A stretch of DNA of 12,206 nt from CADDYX01 sp045809925 (lineage in GTDB: Bacteria; Verrucomicrobiota; Verrucomicrobiia; Chthoniobacterales; UBA10450), in NCBI GenBank assembly GCA_045809925.1, contig JBJMWX010000017.1, forward strand, positions 1-12,206, given 5' to 3'. The position numbers and the translations under genes were made by a program. The notes beneath the pieces were generated by a model. That model was not told where the DNA came from and did not search any database. It saw nothing but the letters and a program-made list of their open reading frames with translations. Position 1 is the stretch's first letter. The number at the start of each line of letters is the position of its first letter. Of the stretch, positions 1-6,268 are shown piece by piece.

Positions 1-143
1 ACCTTTCGATGTTTTCATGTCAGGAGAATACCCCTTCGCGCTGGCAATTTACCAGTGCCAATTCGAGCAAAAGGACCGATCCACTTCTGCCGCGAGGCAG
101 CGGATAGCCCCGGAGCGTGACGCGCGAGCGACGGCGAGCTGCA

Positions 144-884
144 TCAACGTTCGGTTAGCTCGCGAAGCTGTGGCTTCAATTTCGCGACGAGTTCCTGCAT
201 TTCGTCGGCTTCCCGAAGAAGCCCTTCCACCGCAGCGCGAACCGCCTTCTGTAGAGATTCGCGCTCCAGTTCACGCGGGATTGCCTCTGTCATCGCCTCG
301 CGTATTTCACGCGGCAGGTCATCAAAGCCACGCCCATGGAACGGCGACAGGCCGCGACGCTGGCAAGCGAGACTTAGAACATAATCGCGCGCGCTGCTCA
401 CCCAGTACTCGGCCTGCCAATAGCGGCATCGCTCGATGCAGACACGCGCCCGCACTAGATGGTGAACCGCATAACCGAACAGCTCATGCGCCGGCGTTGC
501 CTGAATGTGCGCCTTCTCGACAGCGGCTCCGAAGAGCAGTTTAAATTTTGCGCCGGTTGCGCCGAACTGTGAAGCCGGCGTGAAGGAAAGGTCGAACTGG
601 AGACAGCCCGGCAGCAGGAACACGCGATAGATCGACGGCCCGCTCGGCAGATCGAAAAGACGTGCGGCATCGAATTCGGAGATGATCGCGTTCGTCCAAT
701 CCTCCAGCACGTCTAAAGGAGACACATCGTCGGCCACACCGAAGGTCAGATCGAGGTCCGACCATCGGTCGCCATCGGCGACCGCCAGCGAACCGACGAC
801 GGCGCCCGAAACGACCCGCGGGTCTTGCGCGGCGTGCTGAAGAACGCGCTCTCGAACATGATTGCGATCTGCAATGCTGAACAT
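144..884 (-). CDS. Nucleotidyltransferase-fold protein (aminoglycoside/lincosamide NTase-like)
   Basis: This 246-residue cytoplasmic protein carries the polymerase-beta-type nucleotidyltransferase signature: Gly31-Ser32, then Ser42-Asp43-Leu-Asp45, with a third acidic residue plausible at Asp98 in LQFDLSF. In this superfamily the three carboxylates bind Mg-NTP and transfer a nucleotide to a small molecule, RNA or protein. The C-terminal half (about residues 130-246) looks all-helical, as in the kanamycin/lincosamide NTase substrate domain, and has a charged, coiled-coil-like end (about 205-246). The start is ATG at 884 with no clear Shine-Dalgarno sequence. The gene is divergent from tRNA-Arg and has no co-directional partner inside the window. 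It is not a close match to any named resistance enzyme that I recognise, so the substrate is unknown. The fold call is secure; an antibiotic-modifying role is only one possibility. Confidence 0.8.
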   Translation of the reverse strand: MFSIADRNHVRERVLQHAAQDPRVVSGAVVGSLAVADGDRWSDLDLTFGVADDVSPLDVLEDWTNAIISEFDAARLFDLPSGPSIYRVFLLPGCLQFDLSFTPASQFGATGAKFKLLFGAAVEKAHIQATPAHELFGYAVHHLVRARVCIERCRYWQAEYWVSSARDYVLSLACQRRGLSPFHGRGFDDLPREIREAMTEAIPRELERESLQKAVRAAVEGLLREADEMQELVAKLKPQLRELTER

Positions 885-1012
885 AGCTACGGTCCGCTAA
901 GCCTAGTTACGGTGAGCGATCTCTGGCCAGACGGCATAATCAGAGTTTAGCCTTTGCGGGACTTGCTCACTCTCGGTCCCGTCACGCATTATTCCTCATC
1001 AATCACCGCCCT

Positions 1013-1086
1013 GTGCCTGTAGCTCAACTGGATAGAGCTTCTGACTTCGGATCAGAAGGTTGGGGGTTCGAATCCCTCCAGGCACG
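1013..1086 (+). tRNA. tRNA-Arg (anticodon TCG)
   Basis: A full cloverleaf of 74 nt can be drawn. The acceptor stem is GTGCCTG (1013-1019) with CAGGCAC (1079-1085), discriminator G1086. The D stem is GCTC/GAGC. The anticodon stem is TCTGA/TCAGA around loop CTTCGGA, giving anticodon TCG at 1047-1049, which reads CGA. The T stem is GGGGG/CCCTC with one G-T wobble and loop TTCGAAT. The CCA end is not encoded, so a CCA-adding enzyme is needed. A weak promoter-like pair lies upstream (TTGCTC at 963-968 and CATTAT at 987-992, spacer 18), but I would not insist on it. The next gene begins only 15 nt after the tRNA. Confidence 0.96.
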
Positions 1087-1101
1087 CAGTTTTCGCTCCA
1101 T

Positions 1102-1782
1102 ATGAGAAGCGATCCCGAAACGCGCGCCGGACTCGATGGGCTGACGGCGGAGATCGAACTCACCCTCATCAGCATTATCCAGGGTGTCGCGCTCAGTTTC
1201 CTCGCCGAGCACGCGCGCTTCGCTCTCTCTTTCAGCGCGGTCAGCGCGTGGCTCTACGTCGCAGCCGGGCTGCTCGTTATCCTGATCTTCTGGTCACGCT
1301 CAGTCCTGCACACCCTCACGCTCATCCGCTGGCCACTCGAGTTCGTGCACAATTTTCTCTATGTCACCTGCGCGCTCGGCGAAGCCATCCTCTTCACCCG
1401 ACTGGATAGCCCGCGCGCCTGGTTCACGCTCAGCGCTGGGTTCACGGTTGTGATTTGGTTCTTGTTTGTCGTCGACCTCAGGATCATTGCCGCGCGCTGC
1501 CGCGACAGCCGGGGCGAAGCAGGCGCGCAACTTTGCGCGGCAGTAAGACGCGATCAGTGGTTTAACATCATCTGGATTATTCCCGGACTCTTCCTTTTAA
1601 ATCTCATCTGCTGCGCCGCAGTCTGGCTGCGTCCCGATCTTTTCCTCAACCGCGGCGGACACGGCTTTCTCATCGCTGCGGTCGTTTGTGCCTTGATGGT
1701 TTACCTTGTCTACGTGGTGCGGCTCTATAACCGGCTGGCACCGCTTGTCTCCGCCATGCGCAGCGAATGGTATTCGGCTTGA
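1102..1782 (+). CDS. Six-helix integral membrane protein of unknown function
   Basis: I do not recognise a family. From ATG 1102 the protein has 226 residues and about six hydrophobic segments (roughly 18-35, 46-64, 80-98, 106-124, 154-175 and 187-207), so it should be an inner-membrane protein. The basic loop after helix 4 (RIIAARCRDSR, 127-137) suggests a cytoplasmic face there. An in-frame start at 1060 exists but would place the first codons inside the tRNA, so 1102 is preferred. The leader after the tRNA is 15 nt and has no Shine-Dalgarno sequence, suggesting read-through from the tRNA promoter. A small membrane gene follows after 30 nt and is probably co-transcribed. No catalytic motif is visible. 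Confidence 0.8.
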   Translation: MRSDPETRAGLDGLTAEIELTLISIIQGVALSFLAEHARFALSFSAVSAWLYVAAGLLVILIFWSRSVLHTLTLIRWPLEFVHNFLYVTCALGEAILFTRLDSPRAWFTLSAGFTVVIWFLFVVDLRIIAARCRDSRGEAGAQLCAAVRRDQWFNIIWIIPGLFLLNLICCAAVWLRPDLFLNRGGHGFLIAAVVCALMVYLVYVVRLYNRLAPLVSAMRSEWYSA

Positions 1783-1812
1783 CGGCGCCGTCCCTGAAGC
1801 GGACGAGAGATC

Positions 1813-2058
1813 GTGTTTTACCAAACGATCTCACTCGTCGGCGCGGCCTTGATTCTCGTCGGCTACATCGGCTTGCAGCGCGGTCGATTCACAAGCCACG
1901 ACCGGCTCTTCAACGCGCTGAATTTCTTCGGCTCCGCCCTGCTGACCTGGGTCGCAGTGGTCGACTGGCGGATCGGGTTTGTCCTGCTCGAAGCGATCTG
2001 GGCGCTGCTCTCGCTTCCGGGAACCCTGCGCCGGCCCAGTCCTGAAGAACCTCGCTAG
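1813..2058 (+). CDS. CBU_0592-like small membrane protein
   Basis: This 81-residue protein has a GTG start at 1813. Its hydrophobic segments are at about 4-20, 38-51 and 53-69, split by a short basic loop (RGRFTSHDR). The order GAALILVGYIGLQRG, then LFNALNFFGSALL, then a Trp/Asp-containing turn and a final helix with VLLEAIWALLSL, matches the small CBU_0592-like family as I remember it. That family has no assigned biochemical role. It follows the six-helix membrane gene by 30 nt and probably shares its transcript. A purine-rich GGACGAGAG lies just upstream of the GTG, one of the few leader regions here resembling a ribosome binding site. Its TAG overlaps the stop of the convergent reductase gene in a CTAG. 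Confidence 0.78.
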   Translation: MFYQTISLVGAALILVGYIGLQRGRFTSHDRLFNALNFFGSALLTWVAVVDWRIGFVLLEAIWALLSLPGTLRRPSPEEPR

Positions 2059-2987
2059 AATCGATCGCGCACGCGGCGCTCGAGAGGGGCGAGAGCGCGG
2101 TAGATTGCGTCATGGGTGGGCGTAGCGACTCCCGCTGAACGCCCGAGCCGCACGACCGCGCCGGTTTGCGACTCCAGCTCCGATGGACGGCCTTCCATGA
2201 TATCGCGTTGCATCGATGCGGTGCCGTCGGCCGGCAGACCGTCAATGTATCCGAATGTCCGCGCCACGATGTCGTGCGGCAGTGTGACATTCAAGGCGGC
2301 CGCGACGGCGGCCATTTCGCGAATCGCGTGGTCGAGCTCTGCCCGAGTCTCTTTGCCGCTGCGGATCTGGCCGATCGGGAGACGCGTGACCGCGCCAACC
2401 CCGCTGATCGAGGCGATGAAAATGAACTTCTCCCACATCGCCCCAGTGATGTCGGCCGGGATCTCACAGGTCACGCCGGCGCGCATGAATTCGTCGCGGA
2501 TTTTTTCCAGCCGTTCGCTCGCACTTGGCGGCGTCAATTCTCCAAAGGCGATGAACGGATCAGCGCCGAGATGCCGCACGTGGCCAGGACCGGTAACGAA
2601 CGCGATGATCTTGCAAAAACCGCCCACAACGCGCTCGCGTCCGAGTACGTGGATGAGCTGAGCGGGCGCCTCGACGCCGTTCTGCAACGGGATGACAACC
2701 GAGCGGCGGTCGATCAACGGCGGGATCAATGCGGCCGCTTCCGGAACTTGCCAGCCTTTTACCGCAACAAAGACGACGTCGACATGGCCGATGTCTTCCG
2801 GCGAATCCGTCGCGCTCACCTTTACTTCGAAATCGCCGTTGATGCTTTCAACTCGCAACGGCCGCTGACGAAGTGCCTCGAGATGCTTTCCGCGCGCGAC
2901 GAAACTCACGTCGTTCCCCGCCTGCGCGAGTCGCCCGCCGAAGTAGCTCCCGACTGCGCCCGCGCCGATGACAGCGATGCGCATCAT
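2055..2987 (-). CDS. Ketopantoate reductase family (2-dehydropantoate 2-reductase, PanE/ApbA)
   Basis: This 310-residue protein has an N-terminal Rossmann fold with the dinucleotide-binding loop GAGAVG (8-13). Other family landmarks are VKGWQ (Lys77), LQNG (Asn103), MWEKF (Lys187, at the E. coli PanE catalytic lysine position) and SELESQTG (Glu270, at the family's conserved acidic position). True PanE reduces 2-dehydropantoate to pantoate with NADPH, a step towards coenzyme A. Many genomes also carry paralogues that act on other 2-oxo acids, and the placement here behind PhzF-like and GNAT genes rather than panB/panC leaves that open. The start is one of two adjacent ATG codons (2987 or 2984). 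A gap of 84 nt separates it from the upstream GNAT gene. It is intact, with all key residues present. Confidence 0.88.
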   Translation of the reverse strand: MMRIAVIGAGAVGSYFGGRLAQAGNDVSFVARGKHLEALRQRPLRVESINGDFEVKVSATDSPEDIGHVDVVFVAVKGWQVPEAAALIPPLIDRRSVVIPLQNGVEAPAQLIHVLGRERVVGGFCKIIAFVTGPGHVRHLGADPFIAFGELTPPSASERLEKIRDEFMRAGVTCEIPADITGAMWEKFIFIASISGVGAVTRLPIGQIRSGKETRAELDHAIREMAAVAAALNVTLPHDIVARTFGYIDGLPADGTASMQRDIMEGRPSELESQTGAVVRLGRSAGVATPTHDAIYRALAPLERRVRDRF

Positions 2988-3071
2988 CGGCTGGCAGACG
3001 ATCTGCTCGAACGCCGACGCAGCCCAATCTCACCACCAGCGCTGCGCAATGGTTTCACCTCGCCGACAAGA

Positions 3072-3602
3072 TCAGGGCGAAGCGGCTCCGACACGAGCGG
3101 GCGCGTCAATTTGGAAAACGATGTTTCTGCGGCCTTTGGCGTTTAGCCGCTCGCCGGCCCGCACACCTCCGATTTTCTCCATCGCCTTCTGCGACCGCCA
3201 GTTTTCCGGCCCGACGAGAAAGACGACGTGCCGGACAAACTGAAAGGCGTGCCGCAGCATGAGCTCCTTCAGTTCGCGGTTGTAAACACCACCCCAATGG
3301 GATCGGGCCAGGAAAGTAAATCCAATCTCAACCTCACTCTTTTCATCGTTGTAGCCGAGGTAGCGCGACGATCCGACGACTCCCCCATCTTTCGCATCCA
3401 GAATGACGAAGGCGCCGCCTGACTCGAGCGCTTCACGAAAGAATTCGCGGAATACTTCCTCCCGGTACCGATCGGGCGCCGGGTGCTGCTCCCAGATGAG
3501 CGGGTCGGACGCGACGCGATACAAAGCGTCCCAATCGGAGGGCCGGAGTGGCCGCAGGTGAAGAAGCTTGCCTTGTAAAGTGGGTTGCAGATCGAACGGC
3601 AT
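3072..3602 (-). CDS. GNAT-family N-acetyltransferase
   Basis: From ATG 3602 the protein is 176 residues. It shows the GNAT layout of the RimJ/RimL-like type: the opening strand LLHLRPLRPSDWDAL (13-27), an EIGFTF strand (92-97), the acetyl-CoA-binding loop region ARSHWGGVYNRELK (99-112), and the closing N-W-R-S-Q-K-A-M-E-K-I-G motif (134-145). Members acetylate amino groups of small molecules or protein N-termini; the substrate cannot be read here. The classical Q/RxxGxG/A loop is represented by a modified RSHWGG. A longer in-frame start at 3659 would overlap the upstream phzF-like gene by over 50 nt, so the ATG 2 nt after that gene's stop is preferred and implies translational coupling. It belongs to the PNPOx-PhzF-GNAT operon. 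Confidence 0.87.
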   Translation of the reverse strand: MPFDLQPTLQGKLLHLRPLRPSDWDALYRVASDPLIWEQHPAPDRYREEVFREFFREALESGGAFVILDAKDGGVVGSSRYLGYNDEKSEVEIGFTFLARSHWGGVYNRELKELMLRHAFQFVRHVVFLVGPENWRSQKAMEKIGGVRAGERLNAKGRRNIVFQIDAPARVGAASP

Positions 3603-3604
3603 GC

Positions 3605-4522
3605 CTAACCGTTTGTCCCGTTGACCAATTCGAGATGGCCGCTGCCCATGTAGTGGCACGTTCCGCCGACCCGAACCTCGCGAATGTCATTCCCCACGTT
3701 CGCGATGCGGATGTGCAGAAAACTCGGGCGCCCCATTTCGACTCCCTGCTCGCTCACGCAGCGCAGTTCGCCATCCGACGGCAGCACGCCATACCGGACG
3801 ACGTAGCAACCAACCGGGCCAGTCGCACTGCCGGTGGCGGGATCCTCGGCGATCCCATGCGCAGGAGCGAACATCCGACTGTGGATAGTTGAACCGGGAA
3901 ATTCCACCTCGGATGTAAAGACGAAAACGCCCTCGCACGCGACGTCACCCAGCGTCTGTTCCCAGAGATCAGCGCGAACACGAACATCCCGGATTGCCCG
4001 CAGATTCGGAAAGGGCACGAAGAGAAACGGCACACCGCACGAGACCACCTCGACCGGCAGGTTCATGTCGCGAATCACGTGCGGCTCGACTGAGAGCATC
4101 TGCGCGATTGCGTCAAGGTCTTCAAATCGCGGCCCGAACTTGGGCAACGGCTGGCGCATTTCGATGAACTCCGGCGCGCCATCTTTCCACTCAATCGTAA
4201 CCGGCACCGGGCCGACACCTTCTTCGAACACGATCTCCGCGTCCTTGAGCATGCCTTCGCGCGCGAGCACAAATGCGGTGCCGACAGTGGGATGGCCGGC
4301 CATCGGCAGCTCGTATCGCGGAGTGAAAATGCGTACCCGGCAATCGTGCTTCTCGTCGTCCGGGGGAAGGACAAAGGTCGTCTCCGACAGGTTCAGCTCC
4401 TTCGCGATCGATTGCATCACCGCGTCTGCAATGCCGCGACCGTCGGGAAAAACAGCGAGCGGATTGCCACCGAAGGCGCGGTCGGTGAAGACATCGACGA
4501 GGTGATAATGCAGTTCGTTCAC
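3605..4522 (-). CDS. PhzF-family isomerase/epimerase-like protein
   Basis: This 305-residue protein is a full-length member of the PhzF family, two pseudo-symmetric diaminopimelate-epimerase-like halves. Landmarks in order are DVFTDRAFGGNPLAVF (10-25), NLSETTFV (44-51, with Glu47 at the catalytic glutamate position of PhzF), MAGHPTVGTA (74-83), and DPATGSATGPVG (227-238) in the second half. PhzF itself isomerises an anthranilate-derived intermediate in phenazine synthesis, but no other phenazine gene is present. Most homologues, such as YddE-type proteins, have unknown substrates, so no phenazine role is claimed. The start is a GTG whose last two bases form part of the upstream PNPOx gene's TGA (GTGA, 4-nt overlap), a mark of coupled translation. 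Confidence 0.92.
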   Translation of the reverse strand: MNELHYHLVDVFTDRAFGGNPLAVFPDGRGIADAVMQSIAKELNLSETTFVLPPDDEKHDCRVRIFTPRYELPMAGHPTVGTAFVLAREGMLKDAEIVFEEGVGPVPVTIEWKDGAPEFIEMRQPLPKFGPRFEDLDAIAQMLSVEPHVIRDMNLPVEVVSCGVPFLFVPFPNLRAIRDVRVRADLWEQTLGDVACEGVFVFTSEVEFPGSTIHSRMFAPAHGIAEDPATGSATGPVGCYVVRYGVLPSDGELRCVSEQGVEMGRPSFLHIRIANVGNDIREVRVGGTCHYMGSGHLELVNGTNG

Positions 4523-5181
4523 GATTTCTTCGGCCGCCTGTAGTTGCGCGCGTAAGCAGGAACTTCGGCCGGGCTTTTCAGCTGTGGATCAGCAATTGGC
4601 GCGCGAGCAATTGTCTCGAGCGGGACCTCACCTGCCCAAACCGCCAGGTCGTAATCGTCGCGATCATCGACTGGCGGTCCGCGGCGGATTTTGGCGGACG
4701 CTTCGGCGAGCGAGAGCGAAAGCACGAGCGTAACCTTCAATTCGTCGGGTGTTGGCTGGCGGACGTCGTCCCACCGCCCGGGCACGATGTGTTCGCTCAG
4801 AAGCCGCAACGCTTCGGTTTTCTCTTCCGCACTTTCGATGCAGTGGGCACGGCCAAAGATGACCGCCGAGCGGTAATTCATGCTGTGATGAAACGCCGAG
4901 CGCGCCAGCACCAGCCCGTCAAGAATTGTAACCGTGACGCAAACTGGAACGCGCTCCGCAAGGTTGCGCATCAACCGGCTGGCCTGCGACCCGTGAACGA
5001 TCAGGCGATCACCGTCGCGCGCGTAACCGGTCGGGATCACAACCGGCTCGCCATCGATGACGAAACCGATGTGACAGACAAACGCTTCGTCGAGGATCGC
5101 GTAGATGGTCTCGCGGTCGTACTCGCCGCGTTGCGGCAGGCGCTGCACCTTCGTTCGTTCGGTCGGTGCGATGCTTTTCAT
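4519..5181 (-). CDS. Pyridoxamine 5'-phosphate oxidase-like flavin-binding protein
   Basis: This 220-residue protein has the split-barrel FMN-binding fold. Recognisable parts are the opening RLPQRGEYDRETIYAILDEA (14-33), the strands FVCHIGFVIDGEPVVIPTGYARDG (34-57), LIVHGSQASRLMRNL (60-74, a phosphate-binding-type loop), VTVTILDGLVLARSAFHHSMNYRSAVIFG (82-110) and a helical C-terminal half with the conserved EASAKIRRGPP (160-170). This subgroup of PNPOx-like proteins binds flavin and is common in soil bacteria and actinobacteria. Few members have a known reaction, and it is not the vitamin B6 enzyme PdxH. Start ATG 5181; no Shine-Dalgarno sequence is seen. It heads the tightly packed PNPOx-PhzF-GNAT set and lies 52 nt downstream of the STAS-like gene. 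Confidence 0.88.
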   Translation of the reverse strand: MKSIAPTERTKVQRLPQRGEYDRETIYAILDEAFVCHIGFVIDGEPVVIPTGYARDGDRLIVHGSQASRLMRNLAERVPVCVTVTILDGLVLARSAFHHSMNYRSAVIFGRAHCIESAEEKTEALRLLSEHIVPGRWDDVRQPTPDELKVTLVLSLSLAEASAKIRRGPPVDDRDDYDLAVWAGEVPLETIARAPIADPQLKSPAEVPAYARNYRRPKKS

Positions 5182-5233
5182 TTTTGAGCAGGAATGCCAG
5201 CTGAAGAAGTGACTGCTGACCGTCCCCCATTAG

Positions 5234-5659
5234 CTACTCACCCGGTGCGGGCAGGCCGTGCGCGGAACGAAACTCCTGAAATGCCTTTTCGGCCACTTCC
5301 ATTGGAGTACCGACCCACTCGACCGCTTCGTTGAGATTACGAAATACCGTGACGTTCTGCGATTGGCTATAAGCCTCAAATGTCCGGCTCAACCCATAAT
5401 GAAGACTGGTGGCGCCTACCAGTGCGCGTAGCGAGTCTCGGTCGAAAACAGGCTGCCGGGCCAGTAACGCGATATCGTCATTCGATAACGCCATTTTTGT
5501 GACATGGCTGAAATCGATGATCTGGTTGAACTCAGGACGAAATCGCGGGTCCTCCCGCAGCCGCCTCCTGTGATCGACGATGTGCTCGTACGTCAGCGTG
5601 CCCCATCCGAAGCTGAACACCACGCCGTACTCCGGGTTGATTATAAAATCGCCTGGCAT
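5234..5659 (-). CDS. STAS/SpoIIAA-like domain protein (hypothetical)
   Basis: This 141-residue soluble protein has no signal peptide or membrane segment. The order of elements suggests the SpoIIAA-like/STAS-SEC14 group: an N-terminal beta pair (FIINPEYGVVFSFGWG, 5-20), a helix with a DPRFRPEFNQIIDFSHV stretch (37-53, a strand ending in Asp), a middle helix, then SLHYGLSRTFEAYS (85-98) and the strand VTVFRN (103-108) followed by EAVEWVG (111-117). Such proteins often act as regulators or ligand binders, but no partner kinase or sigma factor is nearby. The start ATG 5659 has no Shine-Dalgarno sequence. The 177-bp upstream gap contains three 10-bp-spaced direct repeats. It may be the first gene of the transcript that continues into the PNPOx gene. 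Confidence 0.65.
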   Translation of the reverse strand: MPGDFIINPEYGVVFSFGWGTLTYEHIVDHRRRLREDPRFRPEFNQIIDFSHVTKMALSNDDIALLARQPVFDRDSLRALVGATSLHYGLSRTFEAYSQSQNVTVFRNLNEAVEWVGTPMEVAEKAFQEFRSAHGLPAPGE

Positions 5660-5779
5660 GATCGGTTCTAACGAAACACAAGATCAGCCACTGTAACAAG
5701 TGAGAGCTGAGCCAGCGCTGGTCCGGCGACCGATCGCTTCCTCTGCGCTTAGCACAGCGCGCTCTCCTGATCGCTGGAT

Positions 5780-5807
5780 GAGAACGCCCGAGAACGCTCG
5801 AGAACGC
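5780..5807. repeat. Three direct repeats GAGAACGC at exact 10-bp spacing
   Basis: GAGAACGC occurs at 5780-5787, 5790-5797 and 5800-5807, a spacing of about one helical turn. It lies in the non-coding gap between the small conserved protein gene and the STAS-like gene, about 120-150 bp upstream of the latter's start. On the transcribed (minus) strand the unit reads GCGTTCTC. It could be a regulator-binding array or chance short-tandem slippage. Confidence 0.6.
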
Positions 5808-5836
5808 GGCGACGGAAATGTGGGCCCTCGGCCCGA

Positions 5837-6139
5837 TCAGTGCGCCGGGACCCGGGCGCCGATCGCCCGGGCAAGCGCGGAGCGGACTGCGTGCTGCGCC
5901 GATGTGACCGGCGCAATCCGCAGCCGCGTGACAGAAACCGACCGCGTGCCGCGTTCCTCAATCCAGGCGTAGCACCGGTGAGCTTCGGGATGACCGCTGA
6001 TCTCGAAGACTTCCACCGTTCCGCGCCAGATTGAGCCGTCGGGCAGCCGCTCGACGATGATCCGCGAGCCGGCGTGTTTCGCGCGACAATTATGGATGCG
6101 CTCCACCGCACGCTTCAGGCGGGGTATGCGGAGAACCAT
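5837..6139 (-). CDS. Small conserved hypothetical protein (100 aa)
   Basis: From ATG 6139 this encodes 100 residues. The central part reads as real protein: RIHNCRAKHAG (14-24), GSIWRGTVEVFEISGHPEAHRCYAW (35-59), then the pattern APVTSAQHAVRSAL (76-89) at the C-terminus. I recall short verrucomicrobial proteins with the same order (HNC, W-G-T-V-E-V-F, GHP-A-CYAW, P-V-S-Q-AVR-A), but this is memory and not a search. No function is known to me. A TTG at 6160 is in frame, but the ATG is preferred; neither has a Shine-Dalgarno sequence. It has no signal peptide or membrane segment. It sits 129 bp downstream of the sulfotransferase gene on the same strand. A short GGGCC/GGCCC hairpin (5822-5834) follows its stop without a T-run. 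Confidence 0.68.
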   Translation of the reverse strand: MVLRIPRLKRAVERIHNCRAKHAGSRIIVERLPDGSIWRGTVEVFEISGHPEAHRCYAWIEERGTRSVSVTRLRIAPVTSAQHAVRSALARAIGARVPAH

Positions 6140-6268
6140 GAGGTCGGGGGTTTGAACCAACGGCGAGCACCCCGCAAACCGAGGCGCCGCTGCTGTCCTG
6201 GTGAGACGGGGAGCTGTTTTCTTTTATTCAGAAACAGTTCTTCCGACCCGCGATCGGTCCCACCGGAA

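Noticed and set aside
17..544. 175-codon plus-strand frame over the nucleotidyltransferase gene
   Set aside because: Mostly antisense to the NTase gene and Arg/Ala/Pro-rich. Positions 1-143 hold an AGGAG-like string and a short TGGCA/TGCCA inverted repeat, but no gene signal.
1013..1086. tRNA-Arg as an integration site for a mobile element
   Set aside because: No copy of its 3' end is found elsewhere in the window, and no integrase or transposase gene is present.
2166..3146. Long plus-strand frame of 326 codons opposite the reductase gene
   Set aside because: It is antisense to a protein with full PanE-family motifs, is rich in Arg/Asp/His, and shows no domain. High GC creates such long shadow frames.
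3605..5181. Phenazine biosynthesis cluster
   Set aside because: Only a PhzF-family protein is present. No other phz genes are seen, and PhzF homologues are common outside phenazine producers.
5851..5871. CCCGGGCG/CGCCCGGG hairpin
   Set aside because: It lies inside the 3' coding part of the small conserved gene and is explained by GC-rich Ala/Arg/Gly codons. It has no T-run.
6128..6160. tRNA-like T-arm stretch (AGGTCGGGGGTTTGAACC)
   Set aside because: The T-stem partner CCCCC is missing, no anticodon stem can pair, and no acceptor stem exists. Not a tRNA, and no clear remnant or attachment site.
6211..6240. Inverted repeat GAGCTGTTT/AAACAGTTC just after the sulfotransferase stop, possible terminator
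   Set aside because: There is one imperfect pair, a 12-nt loop, and no T-run after the stem on the minus strand, so it is not convincing as an intrinsic terminator.
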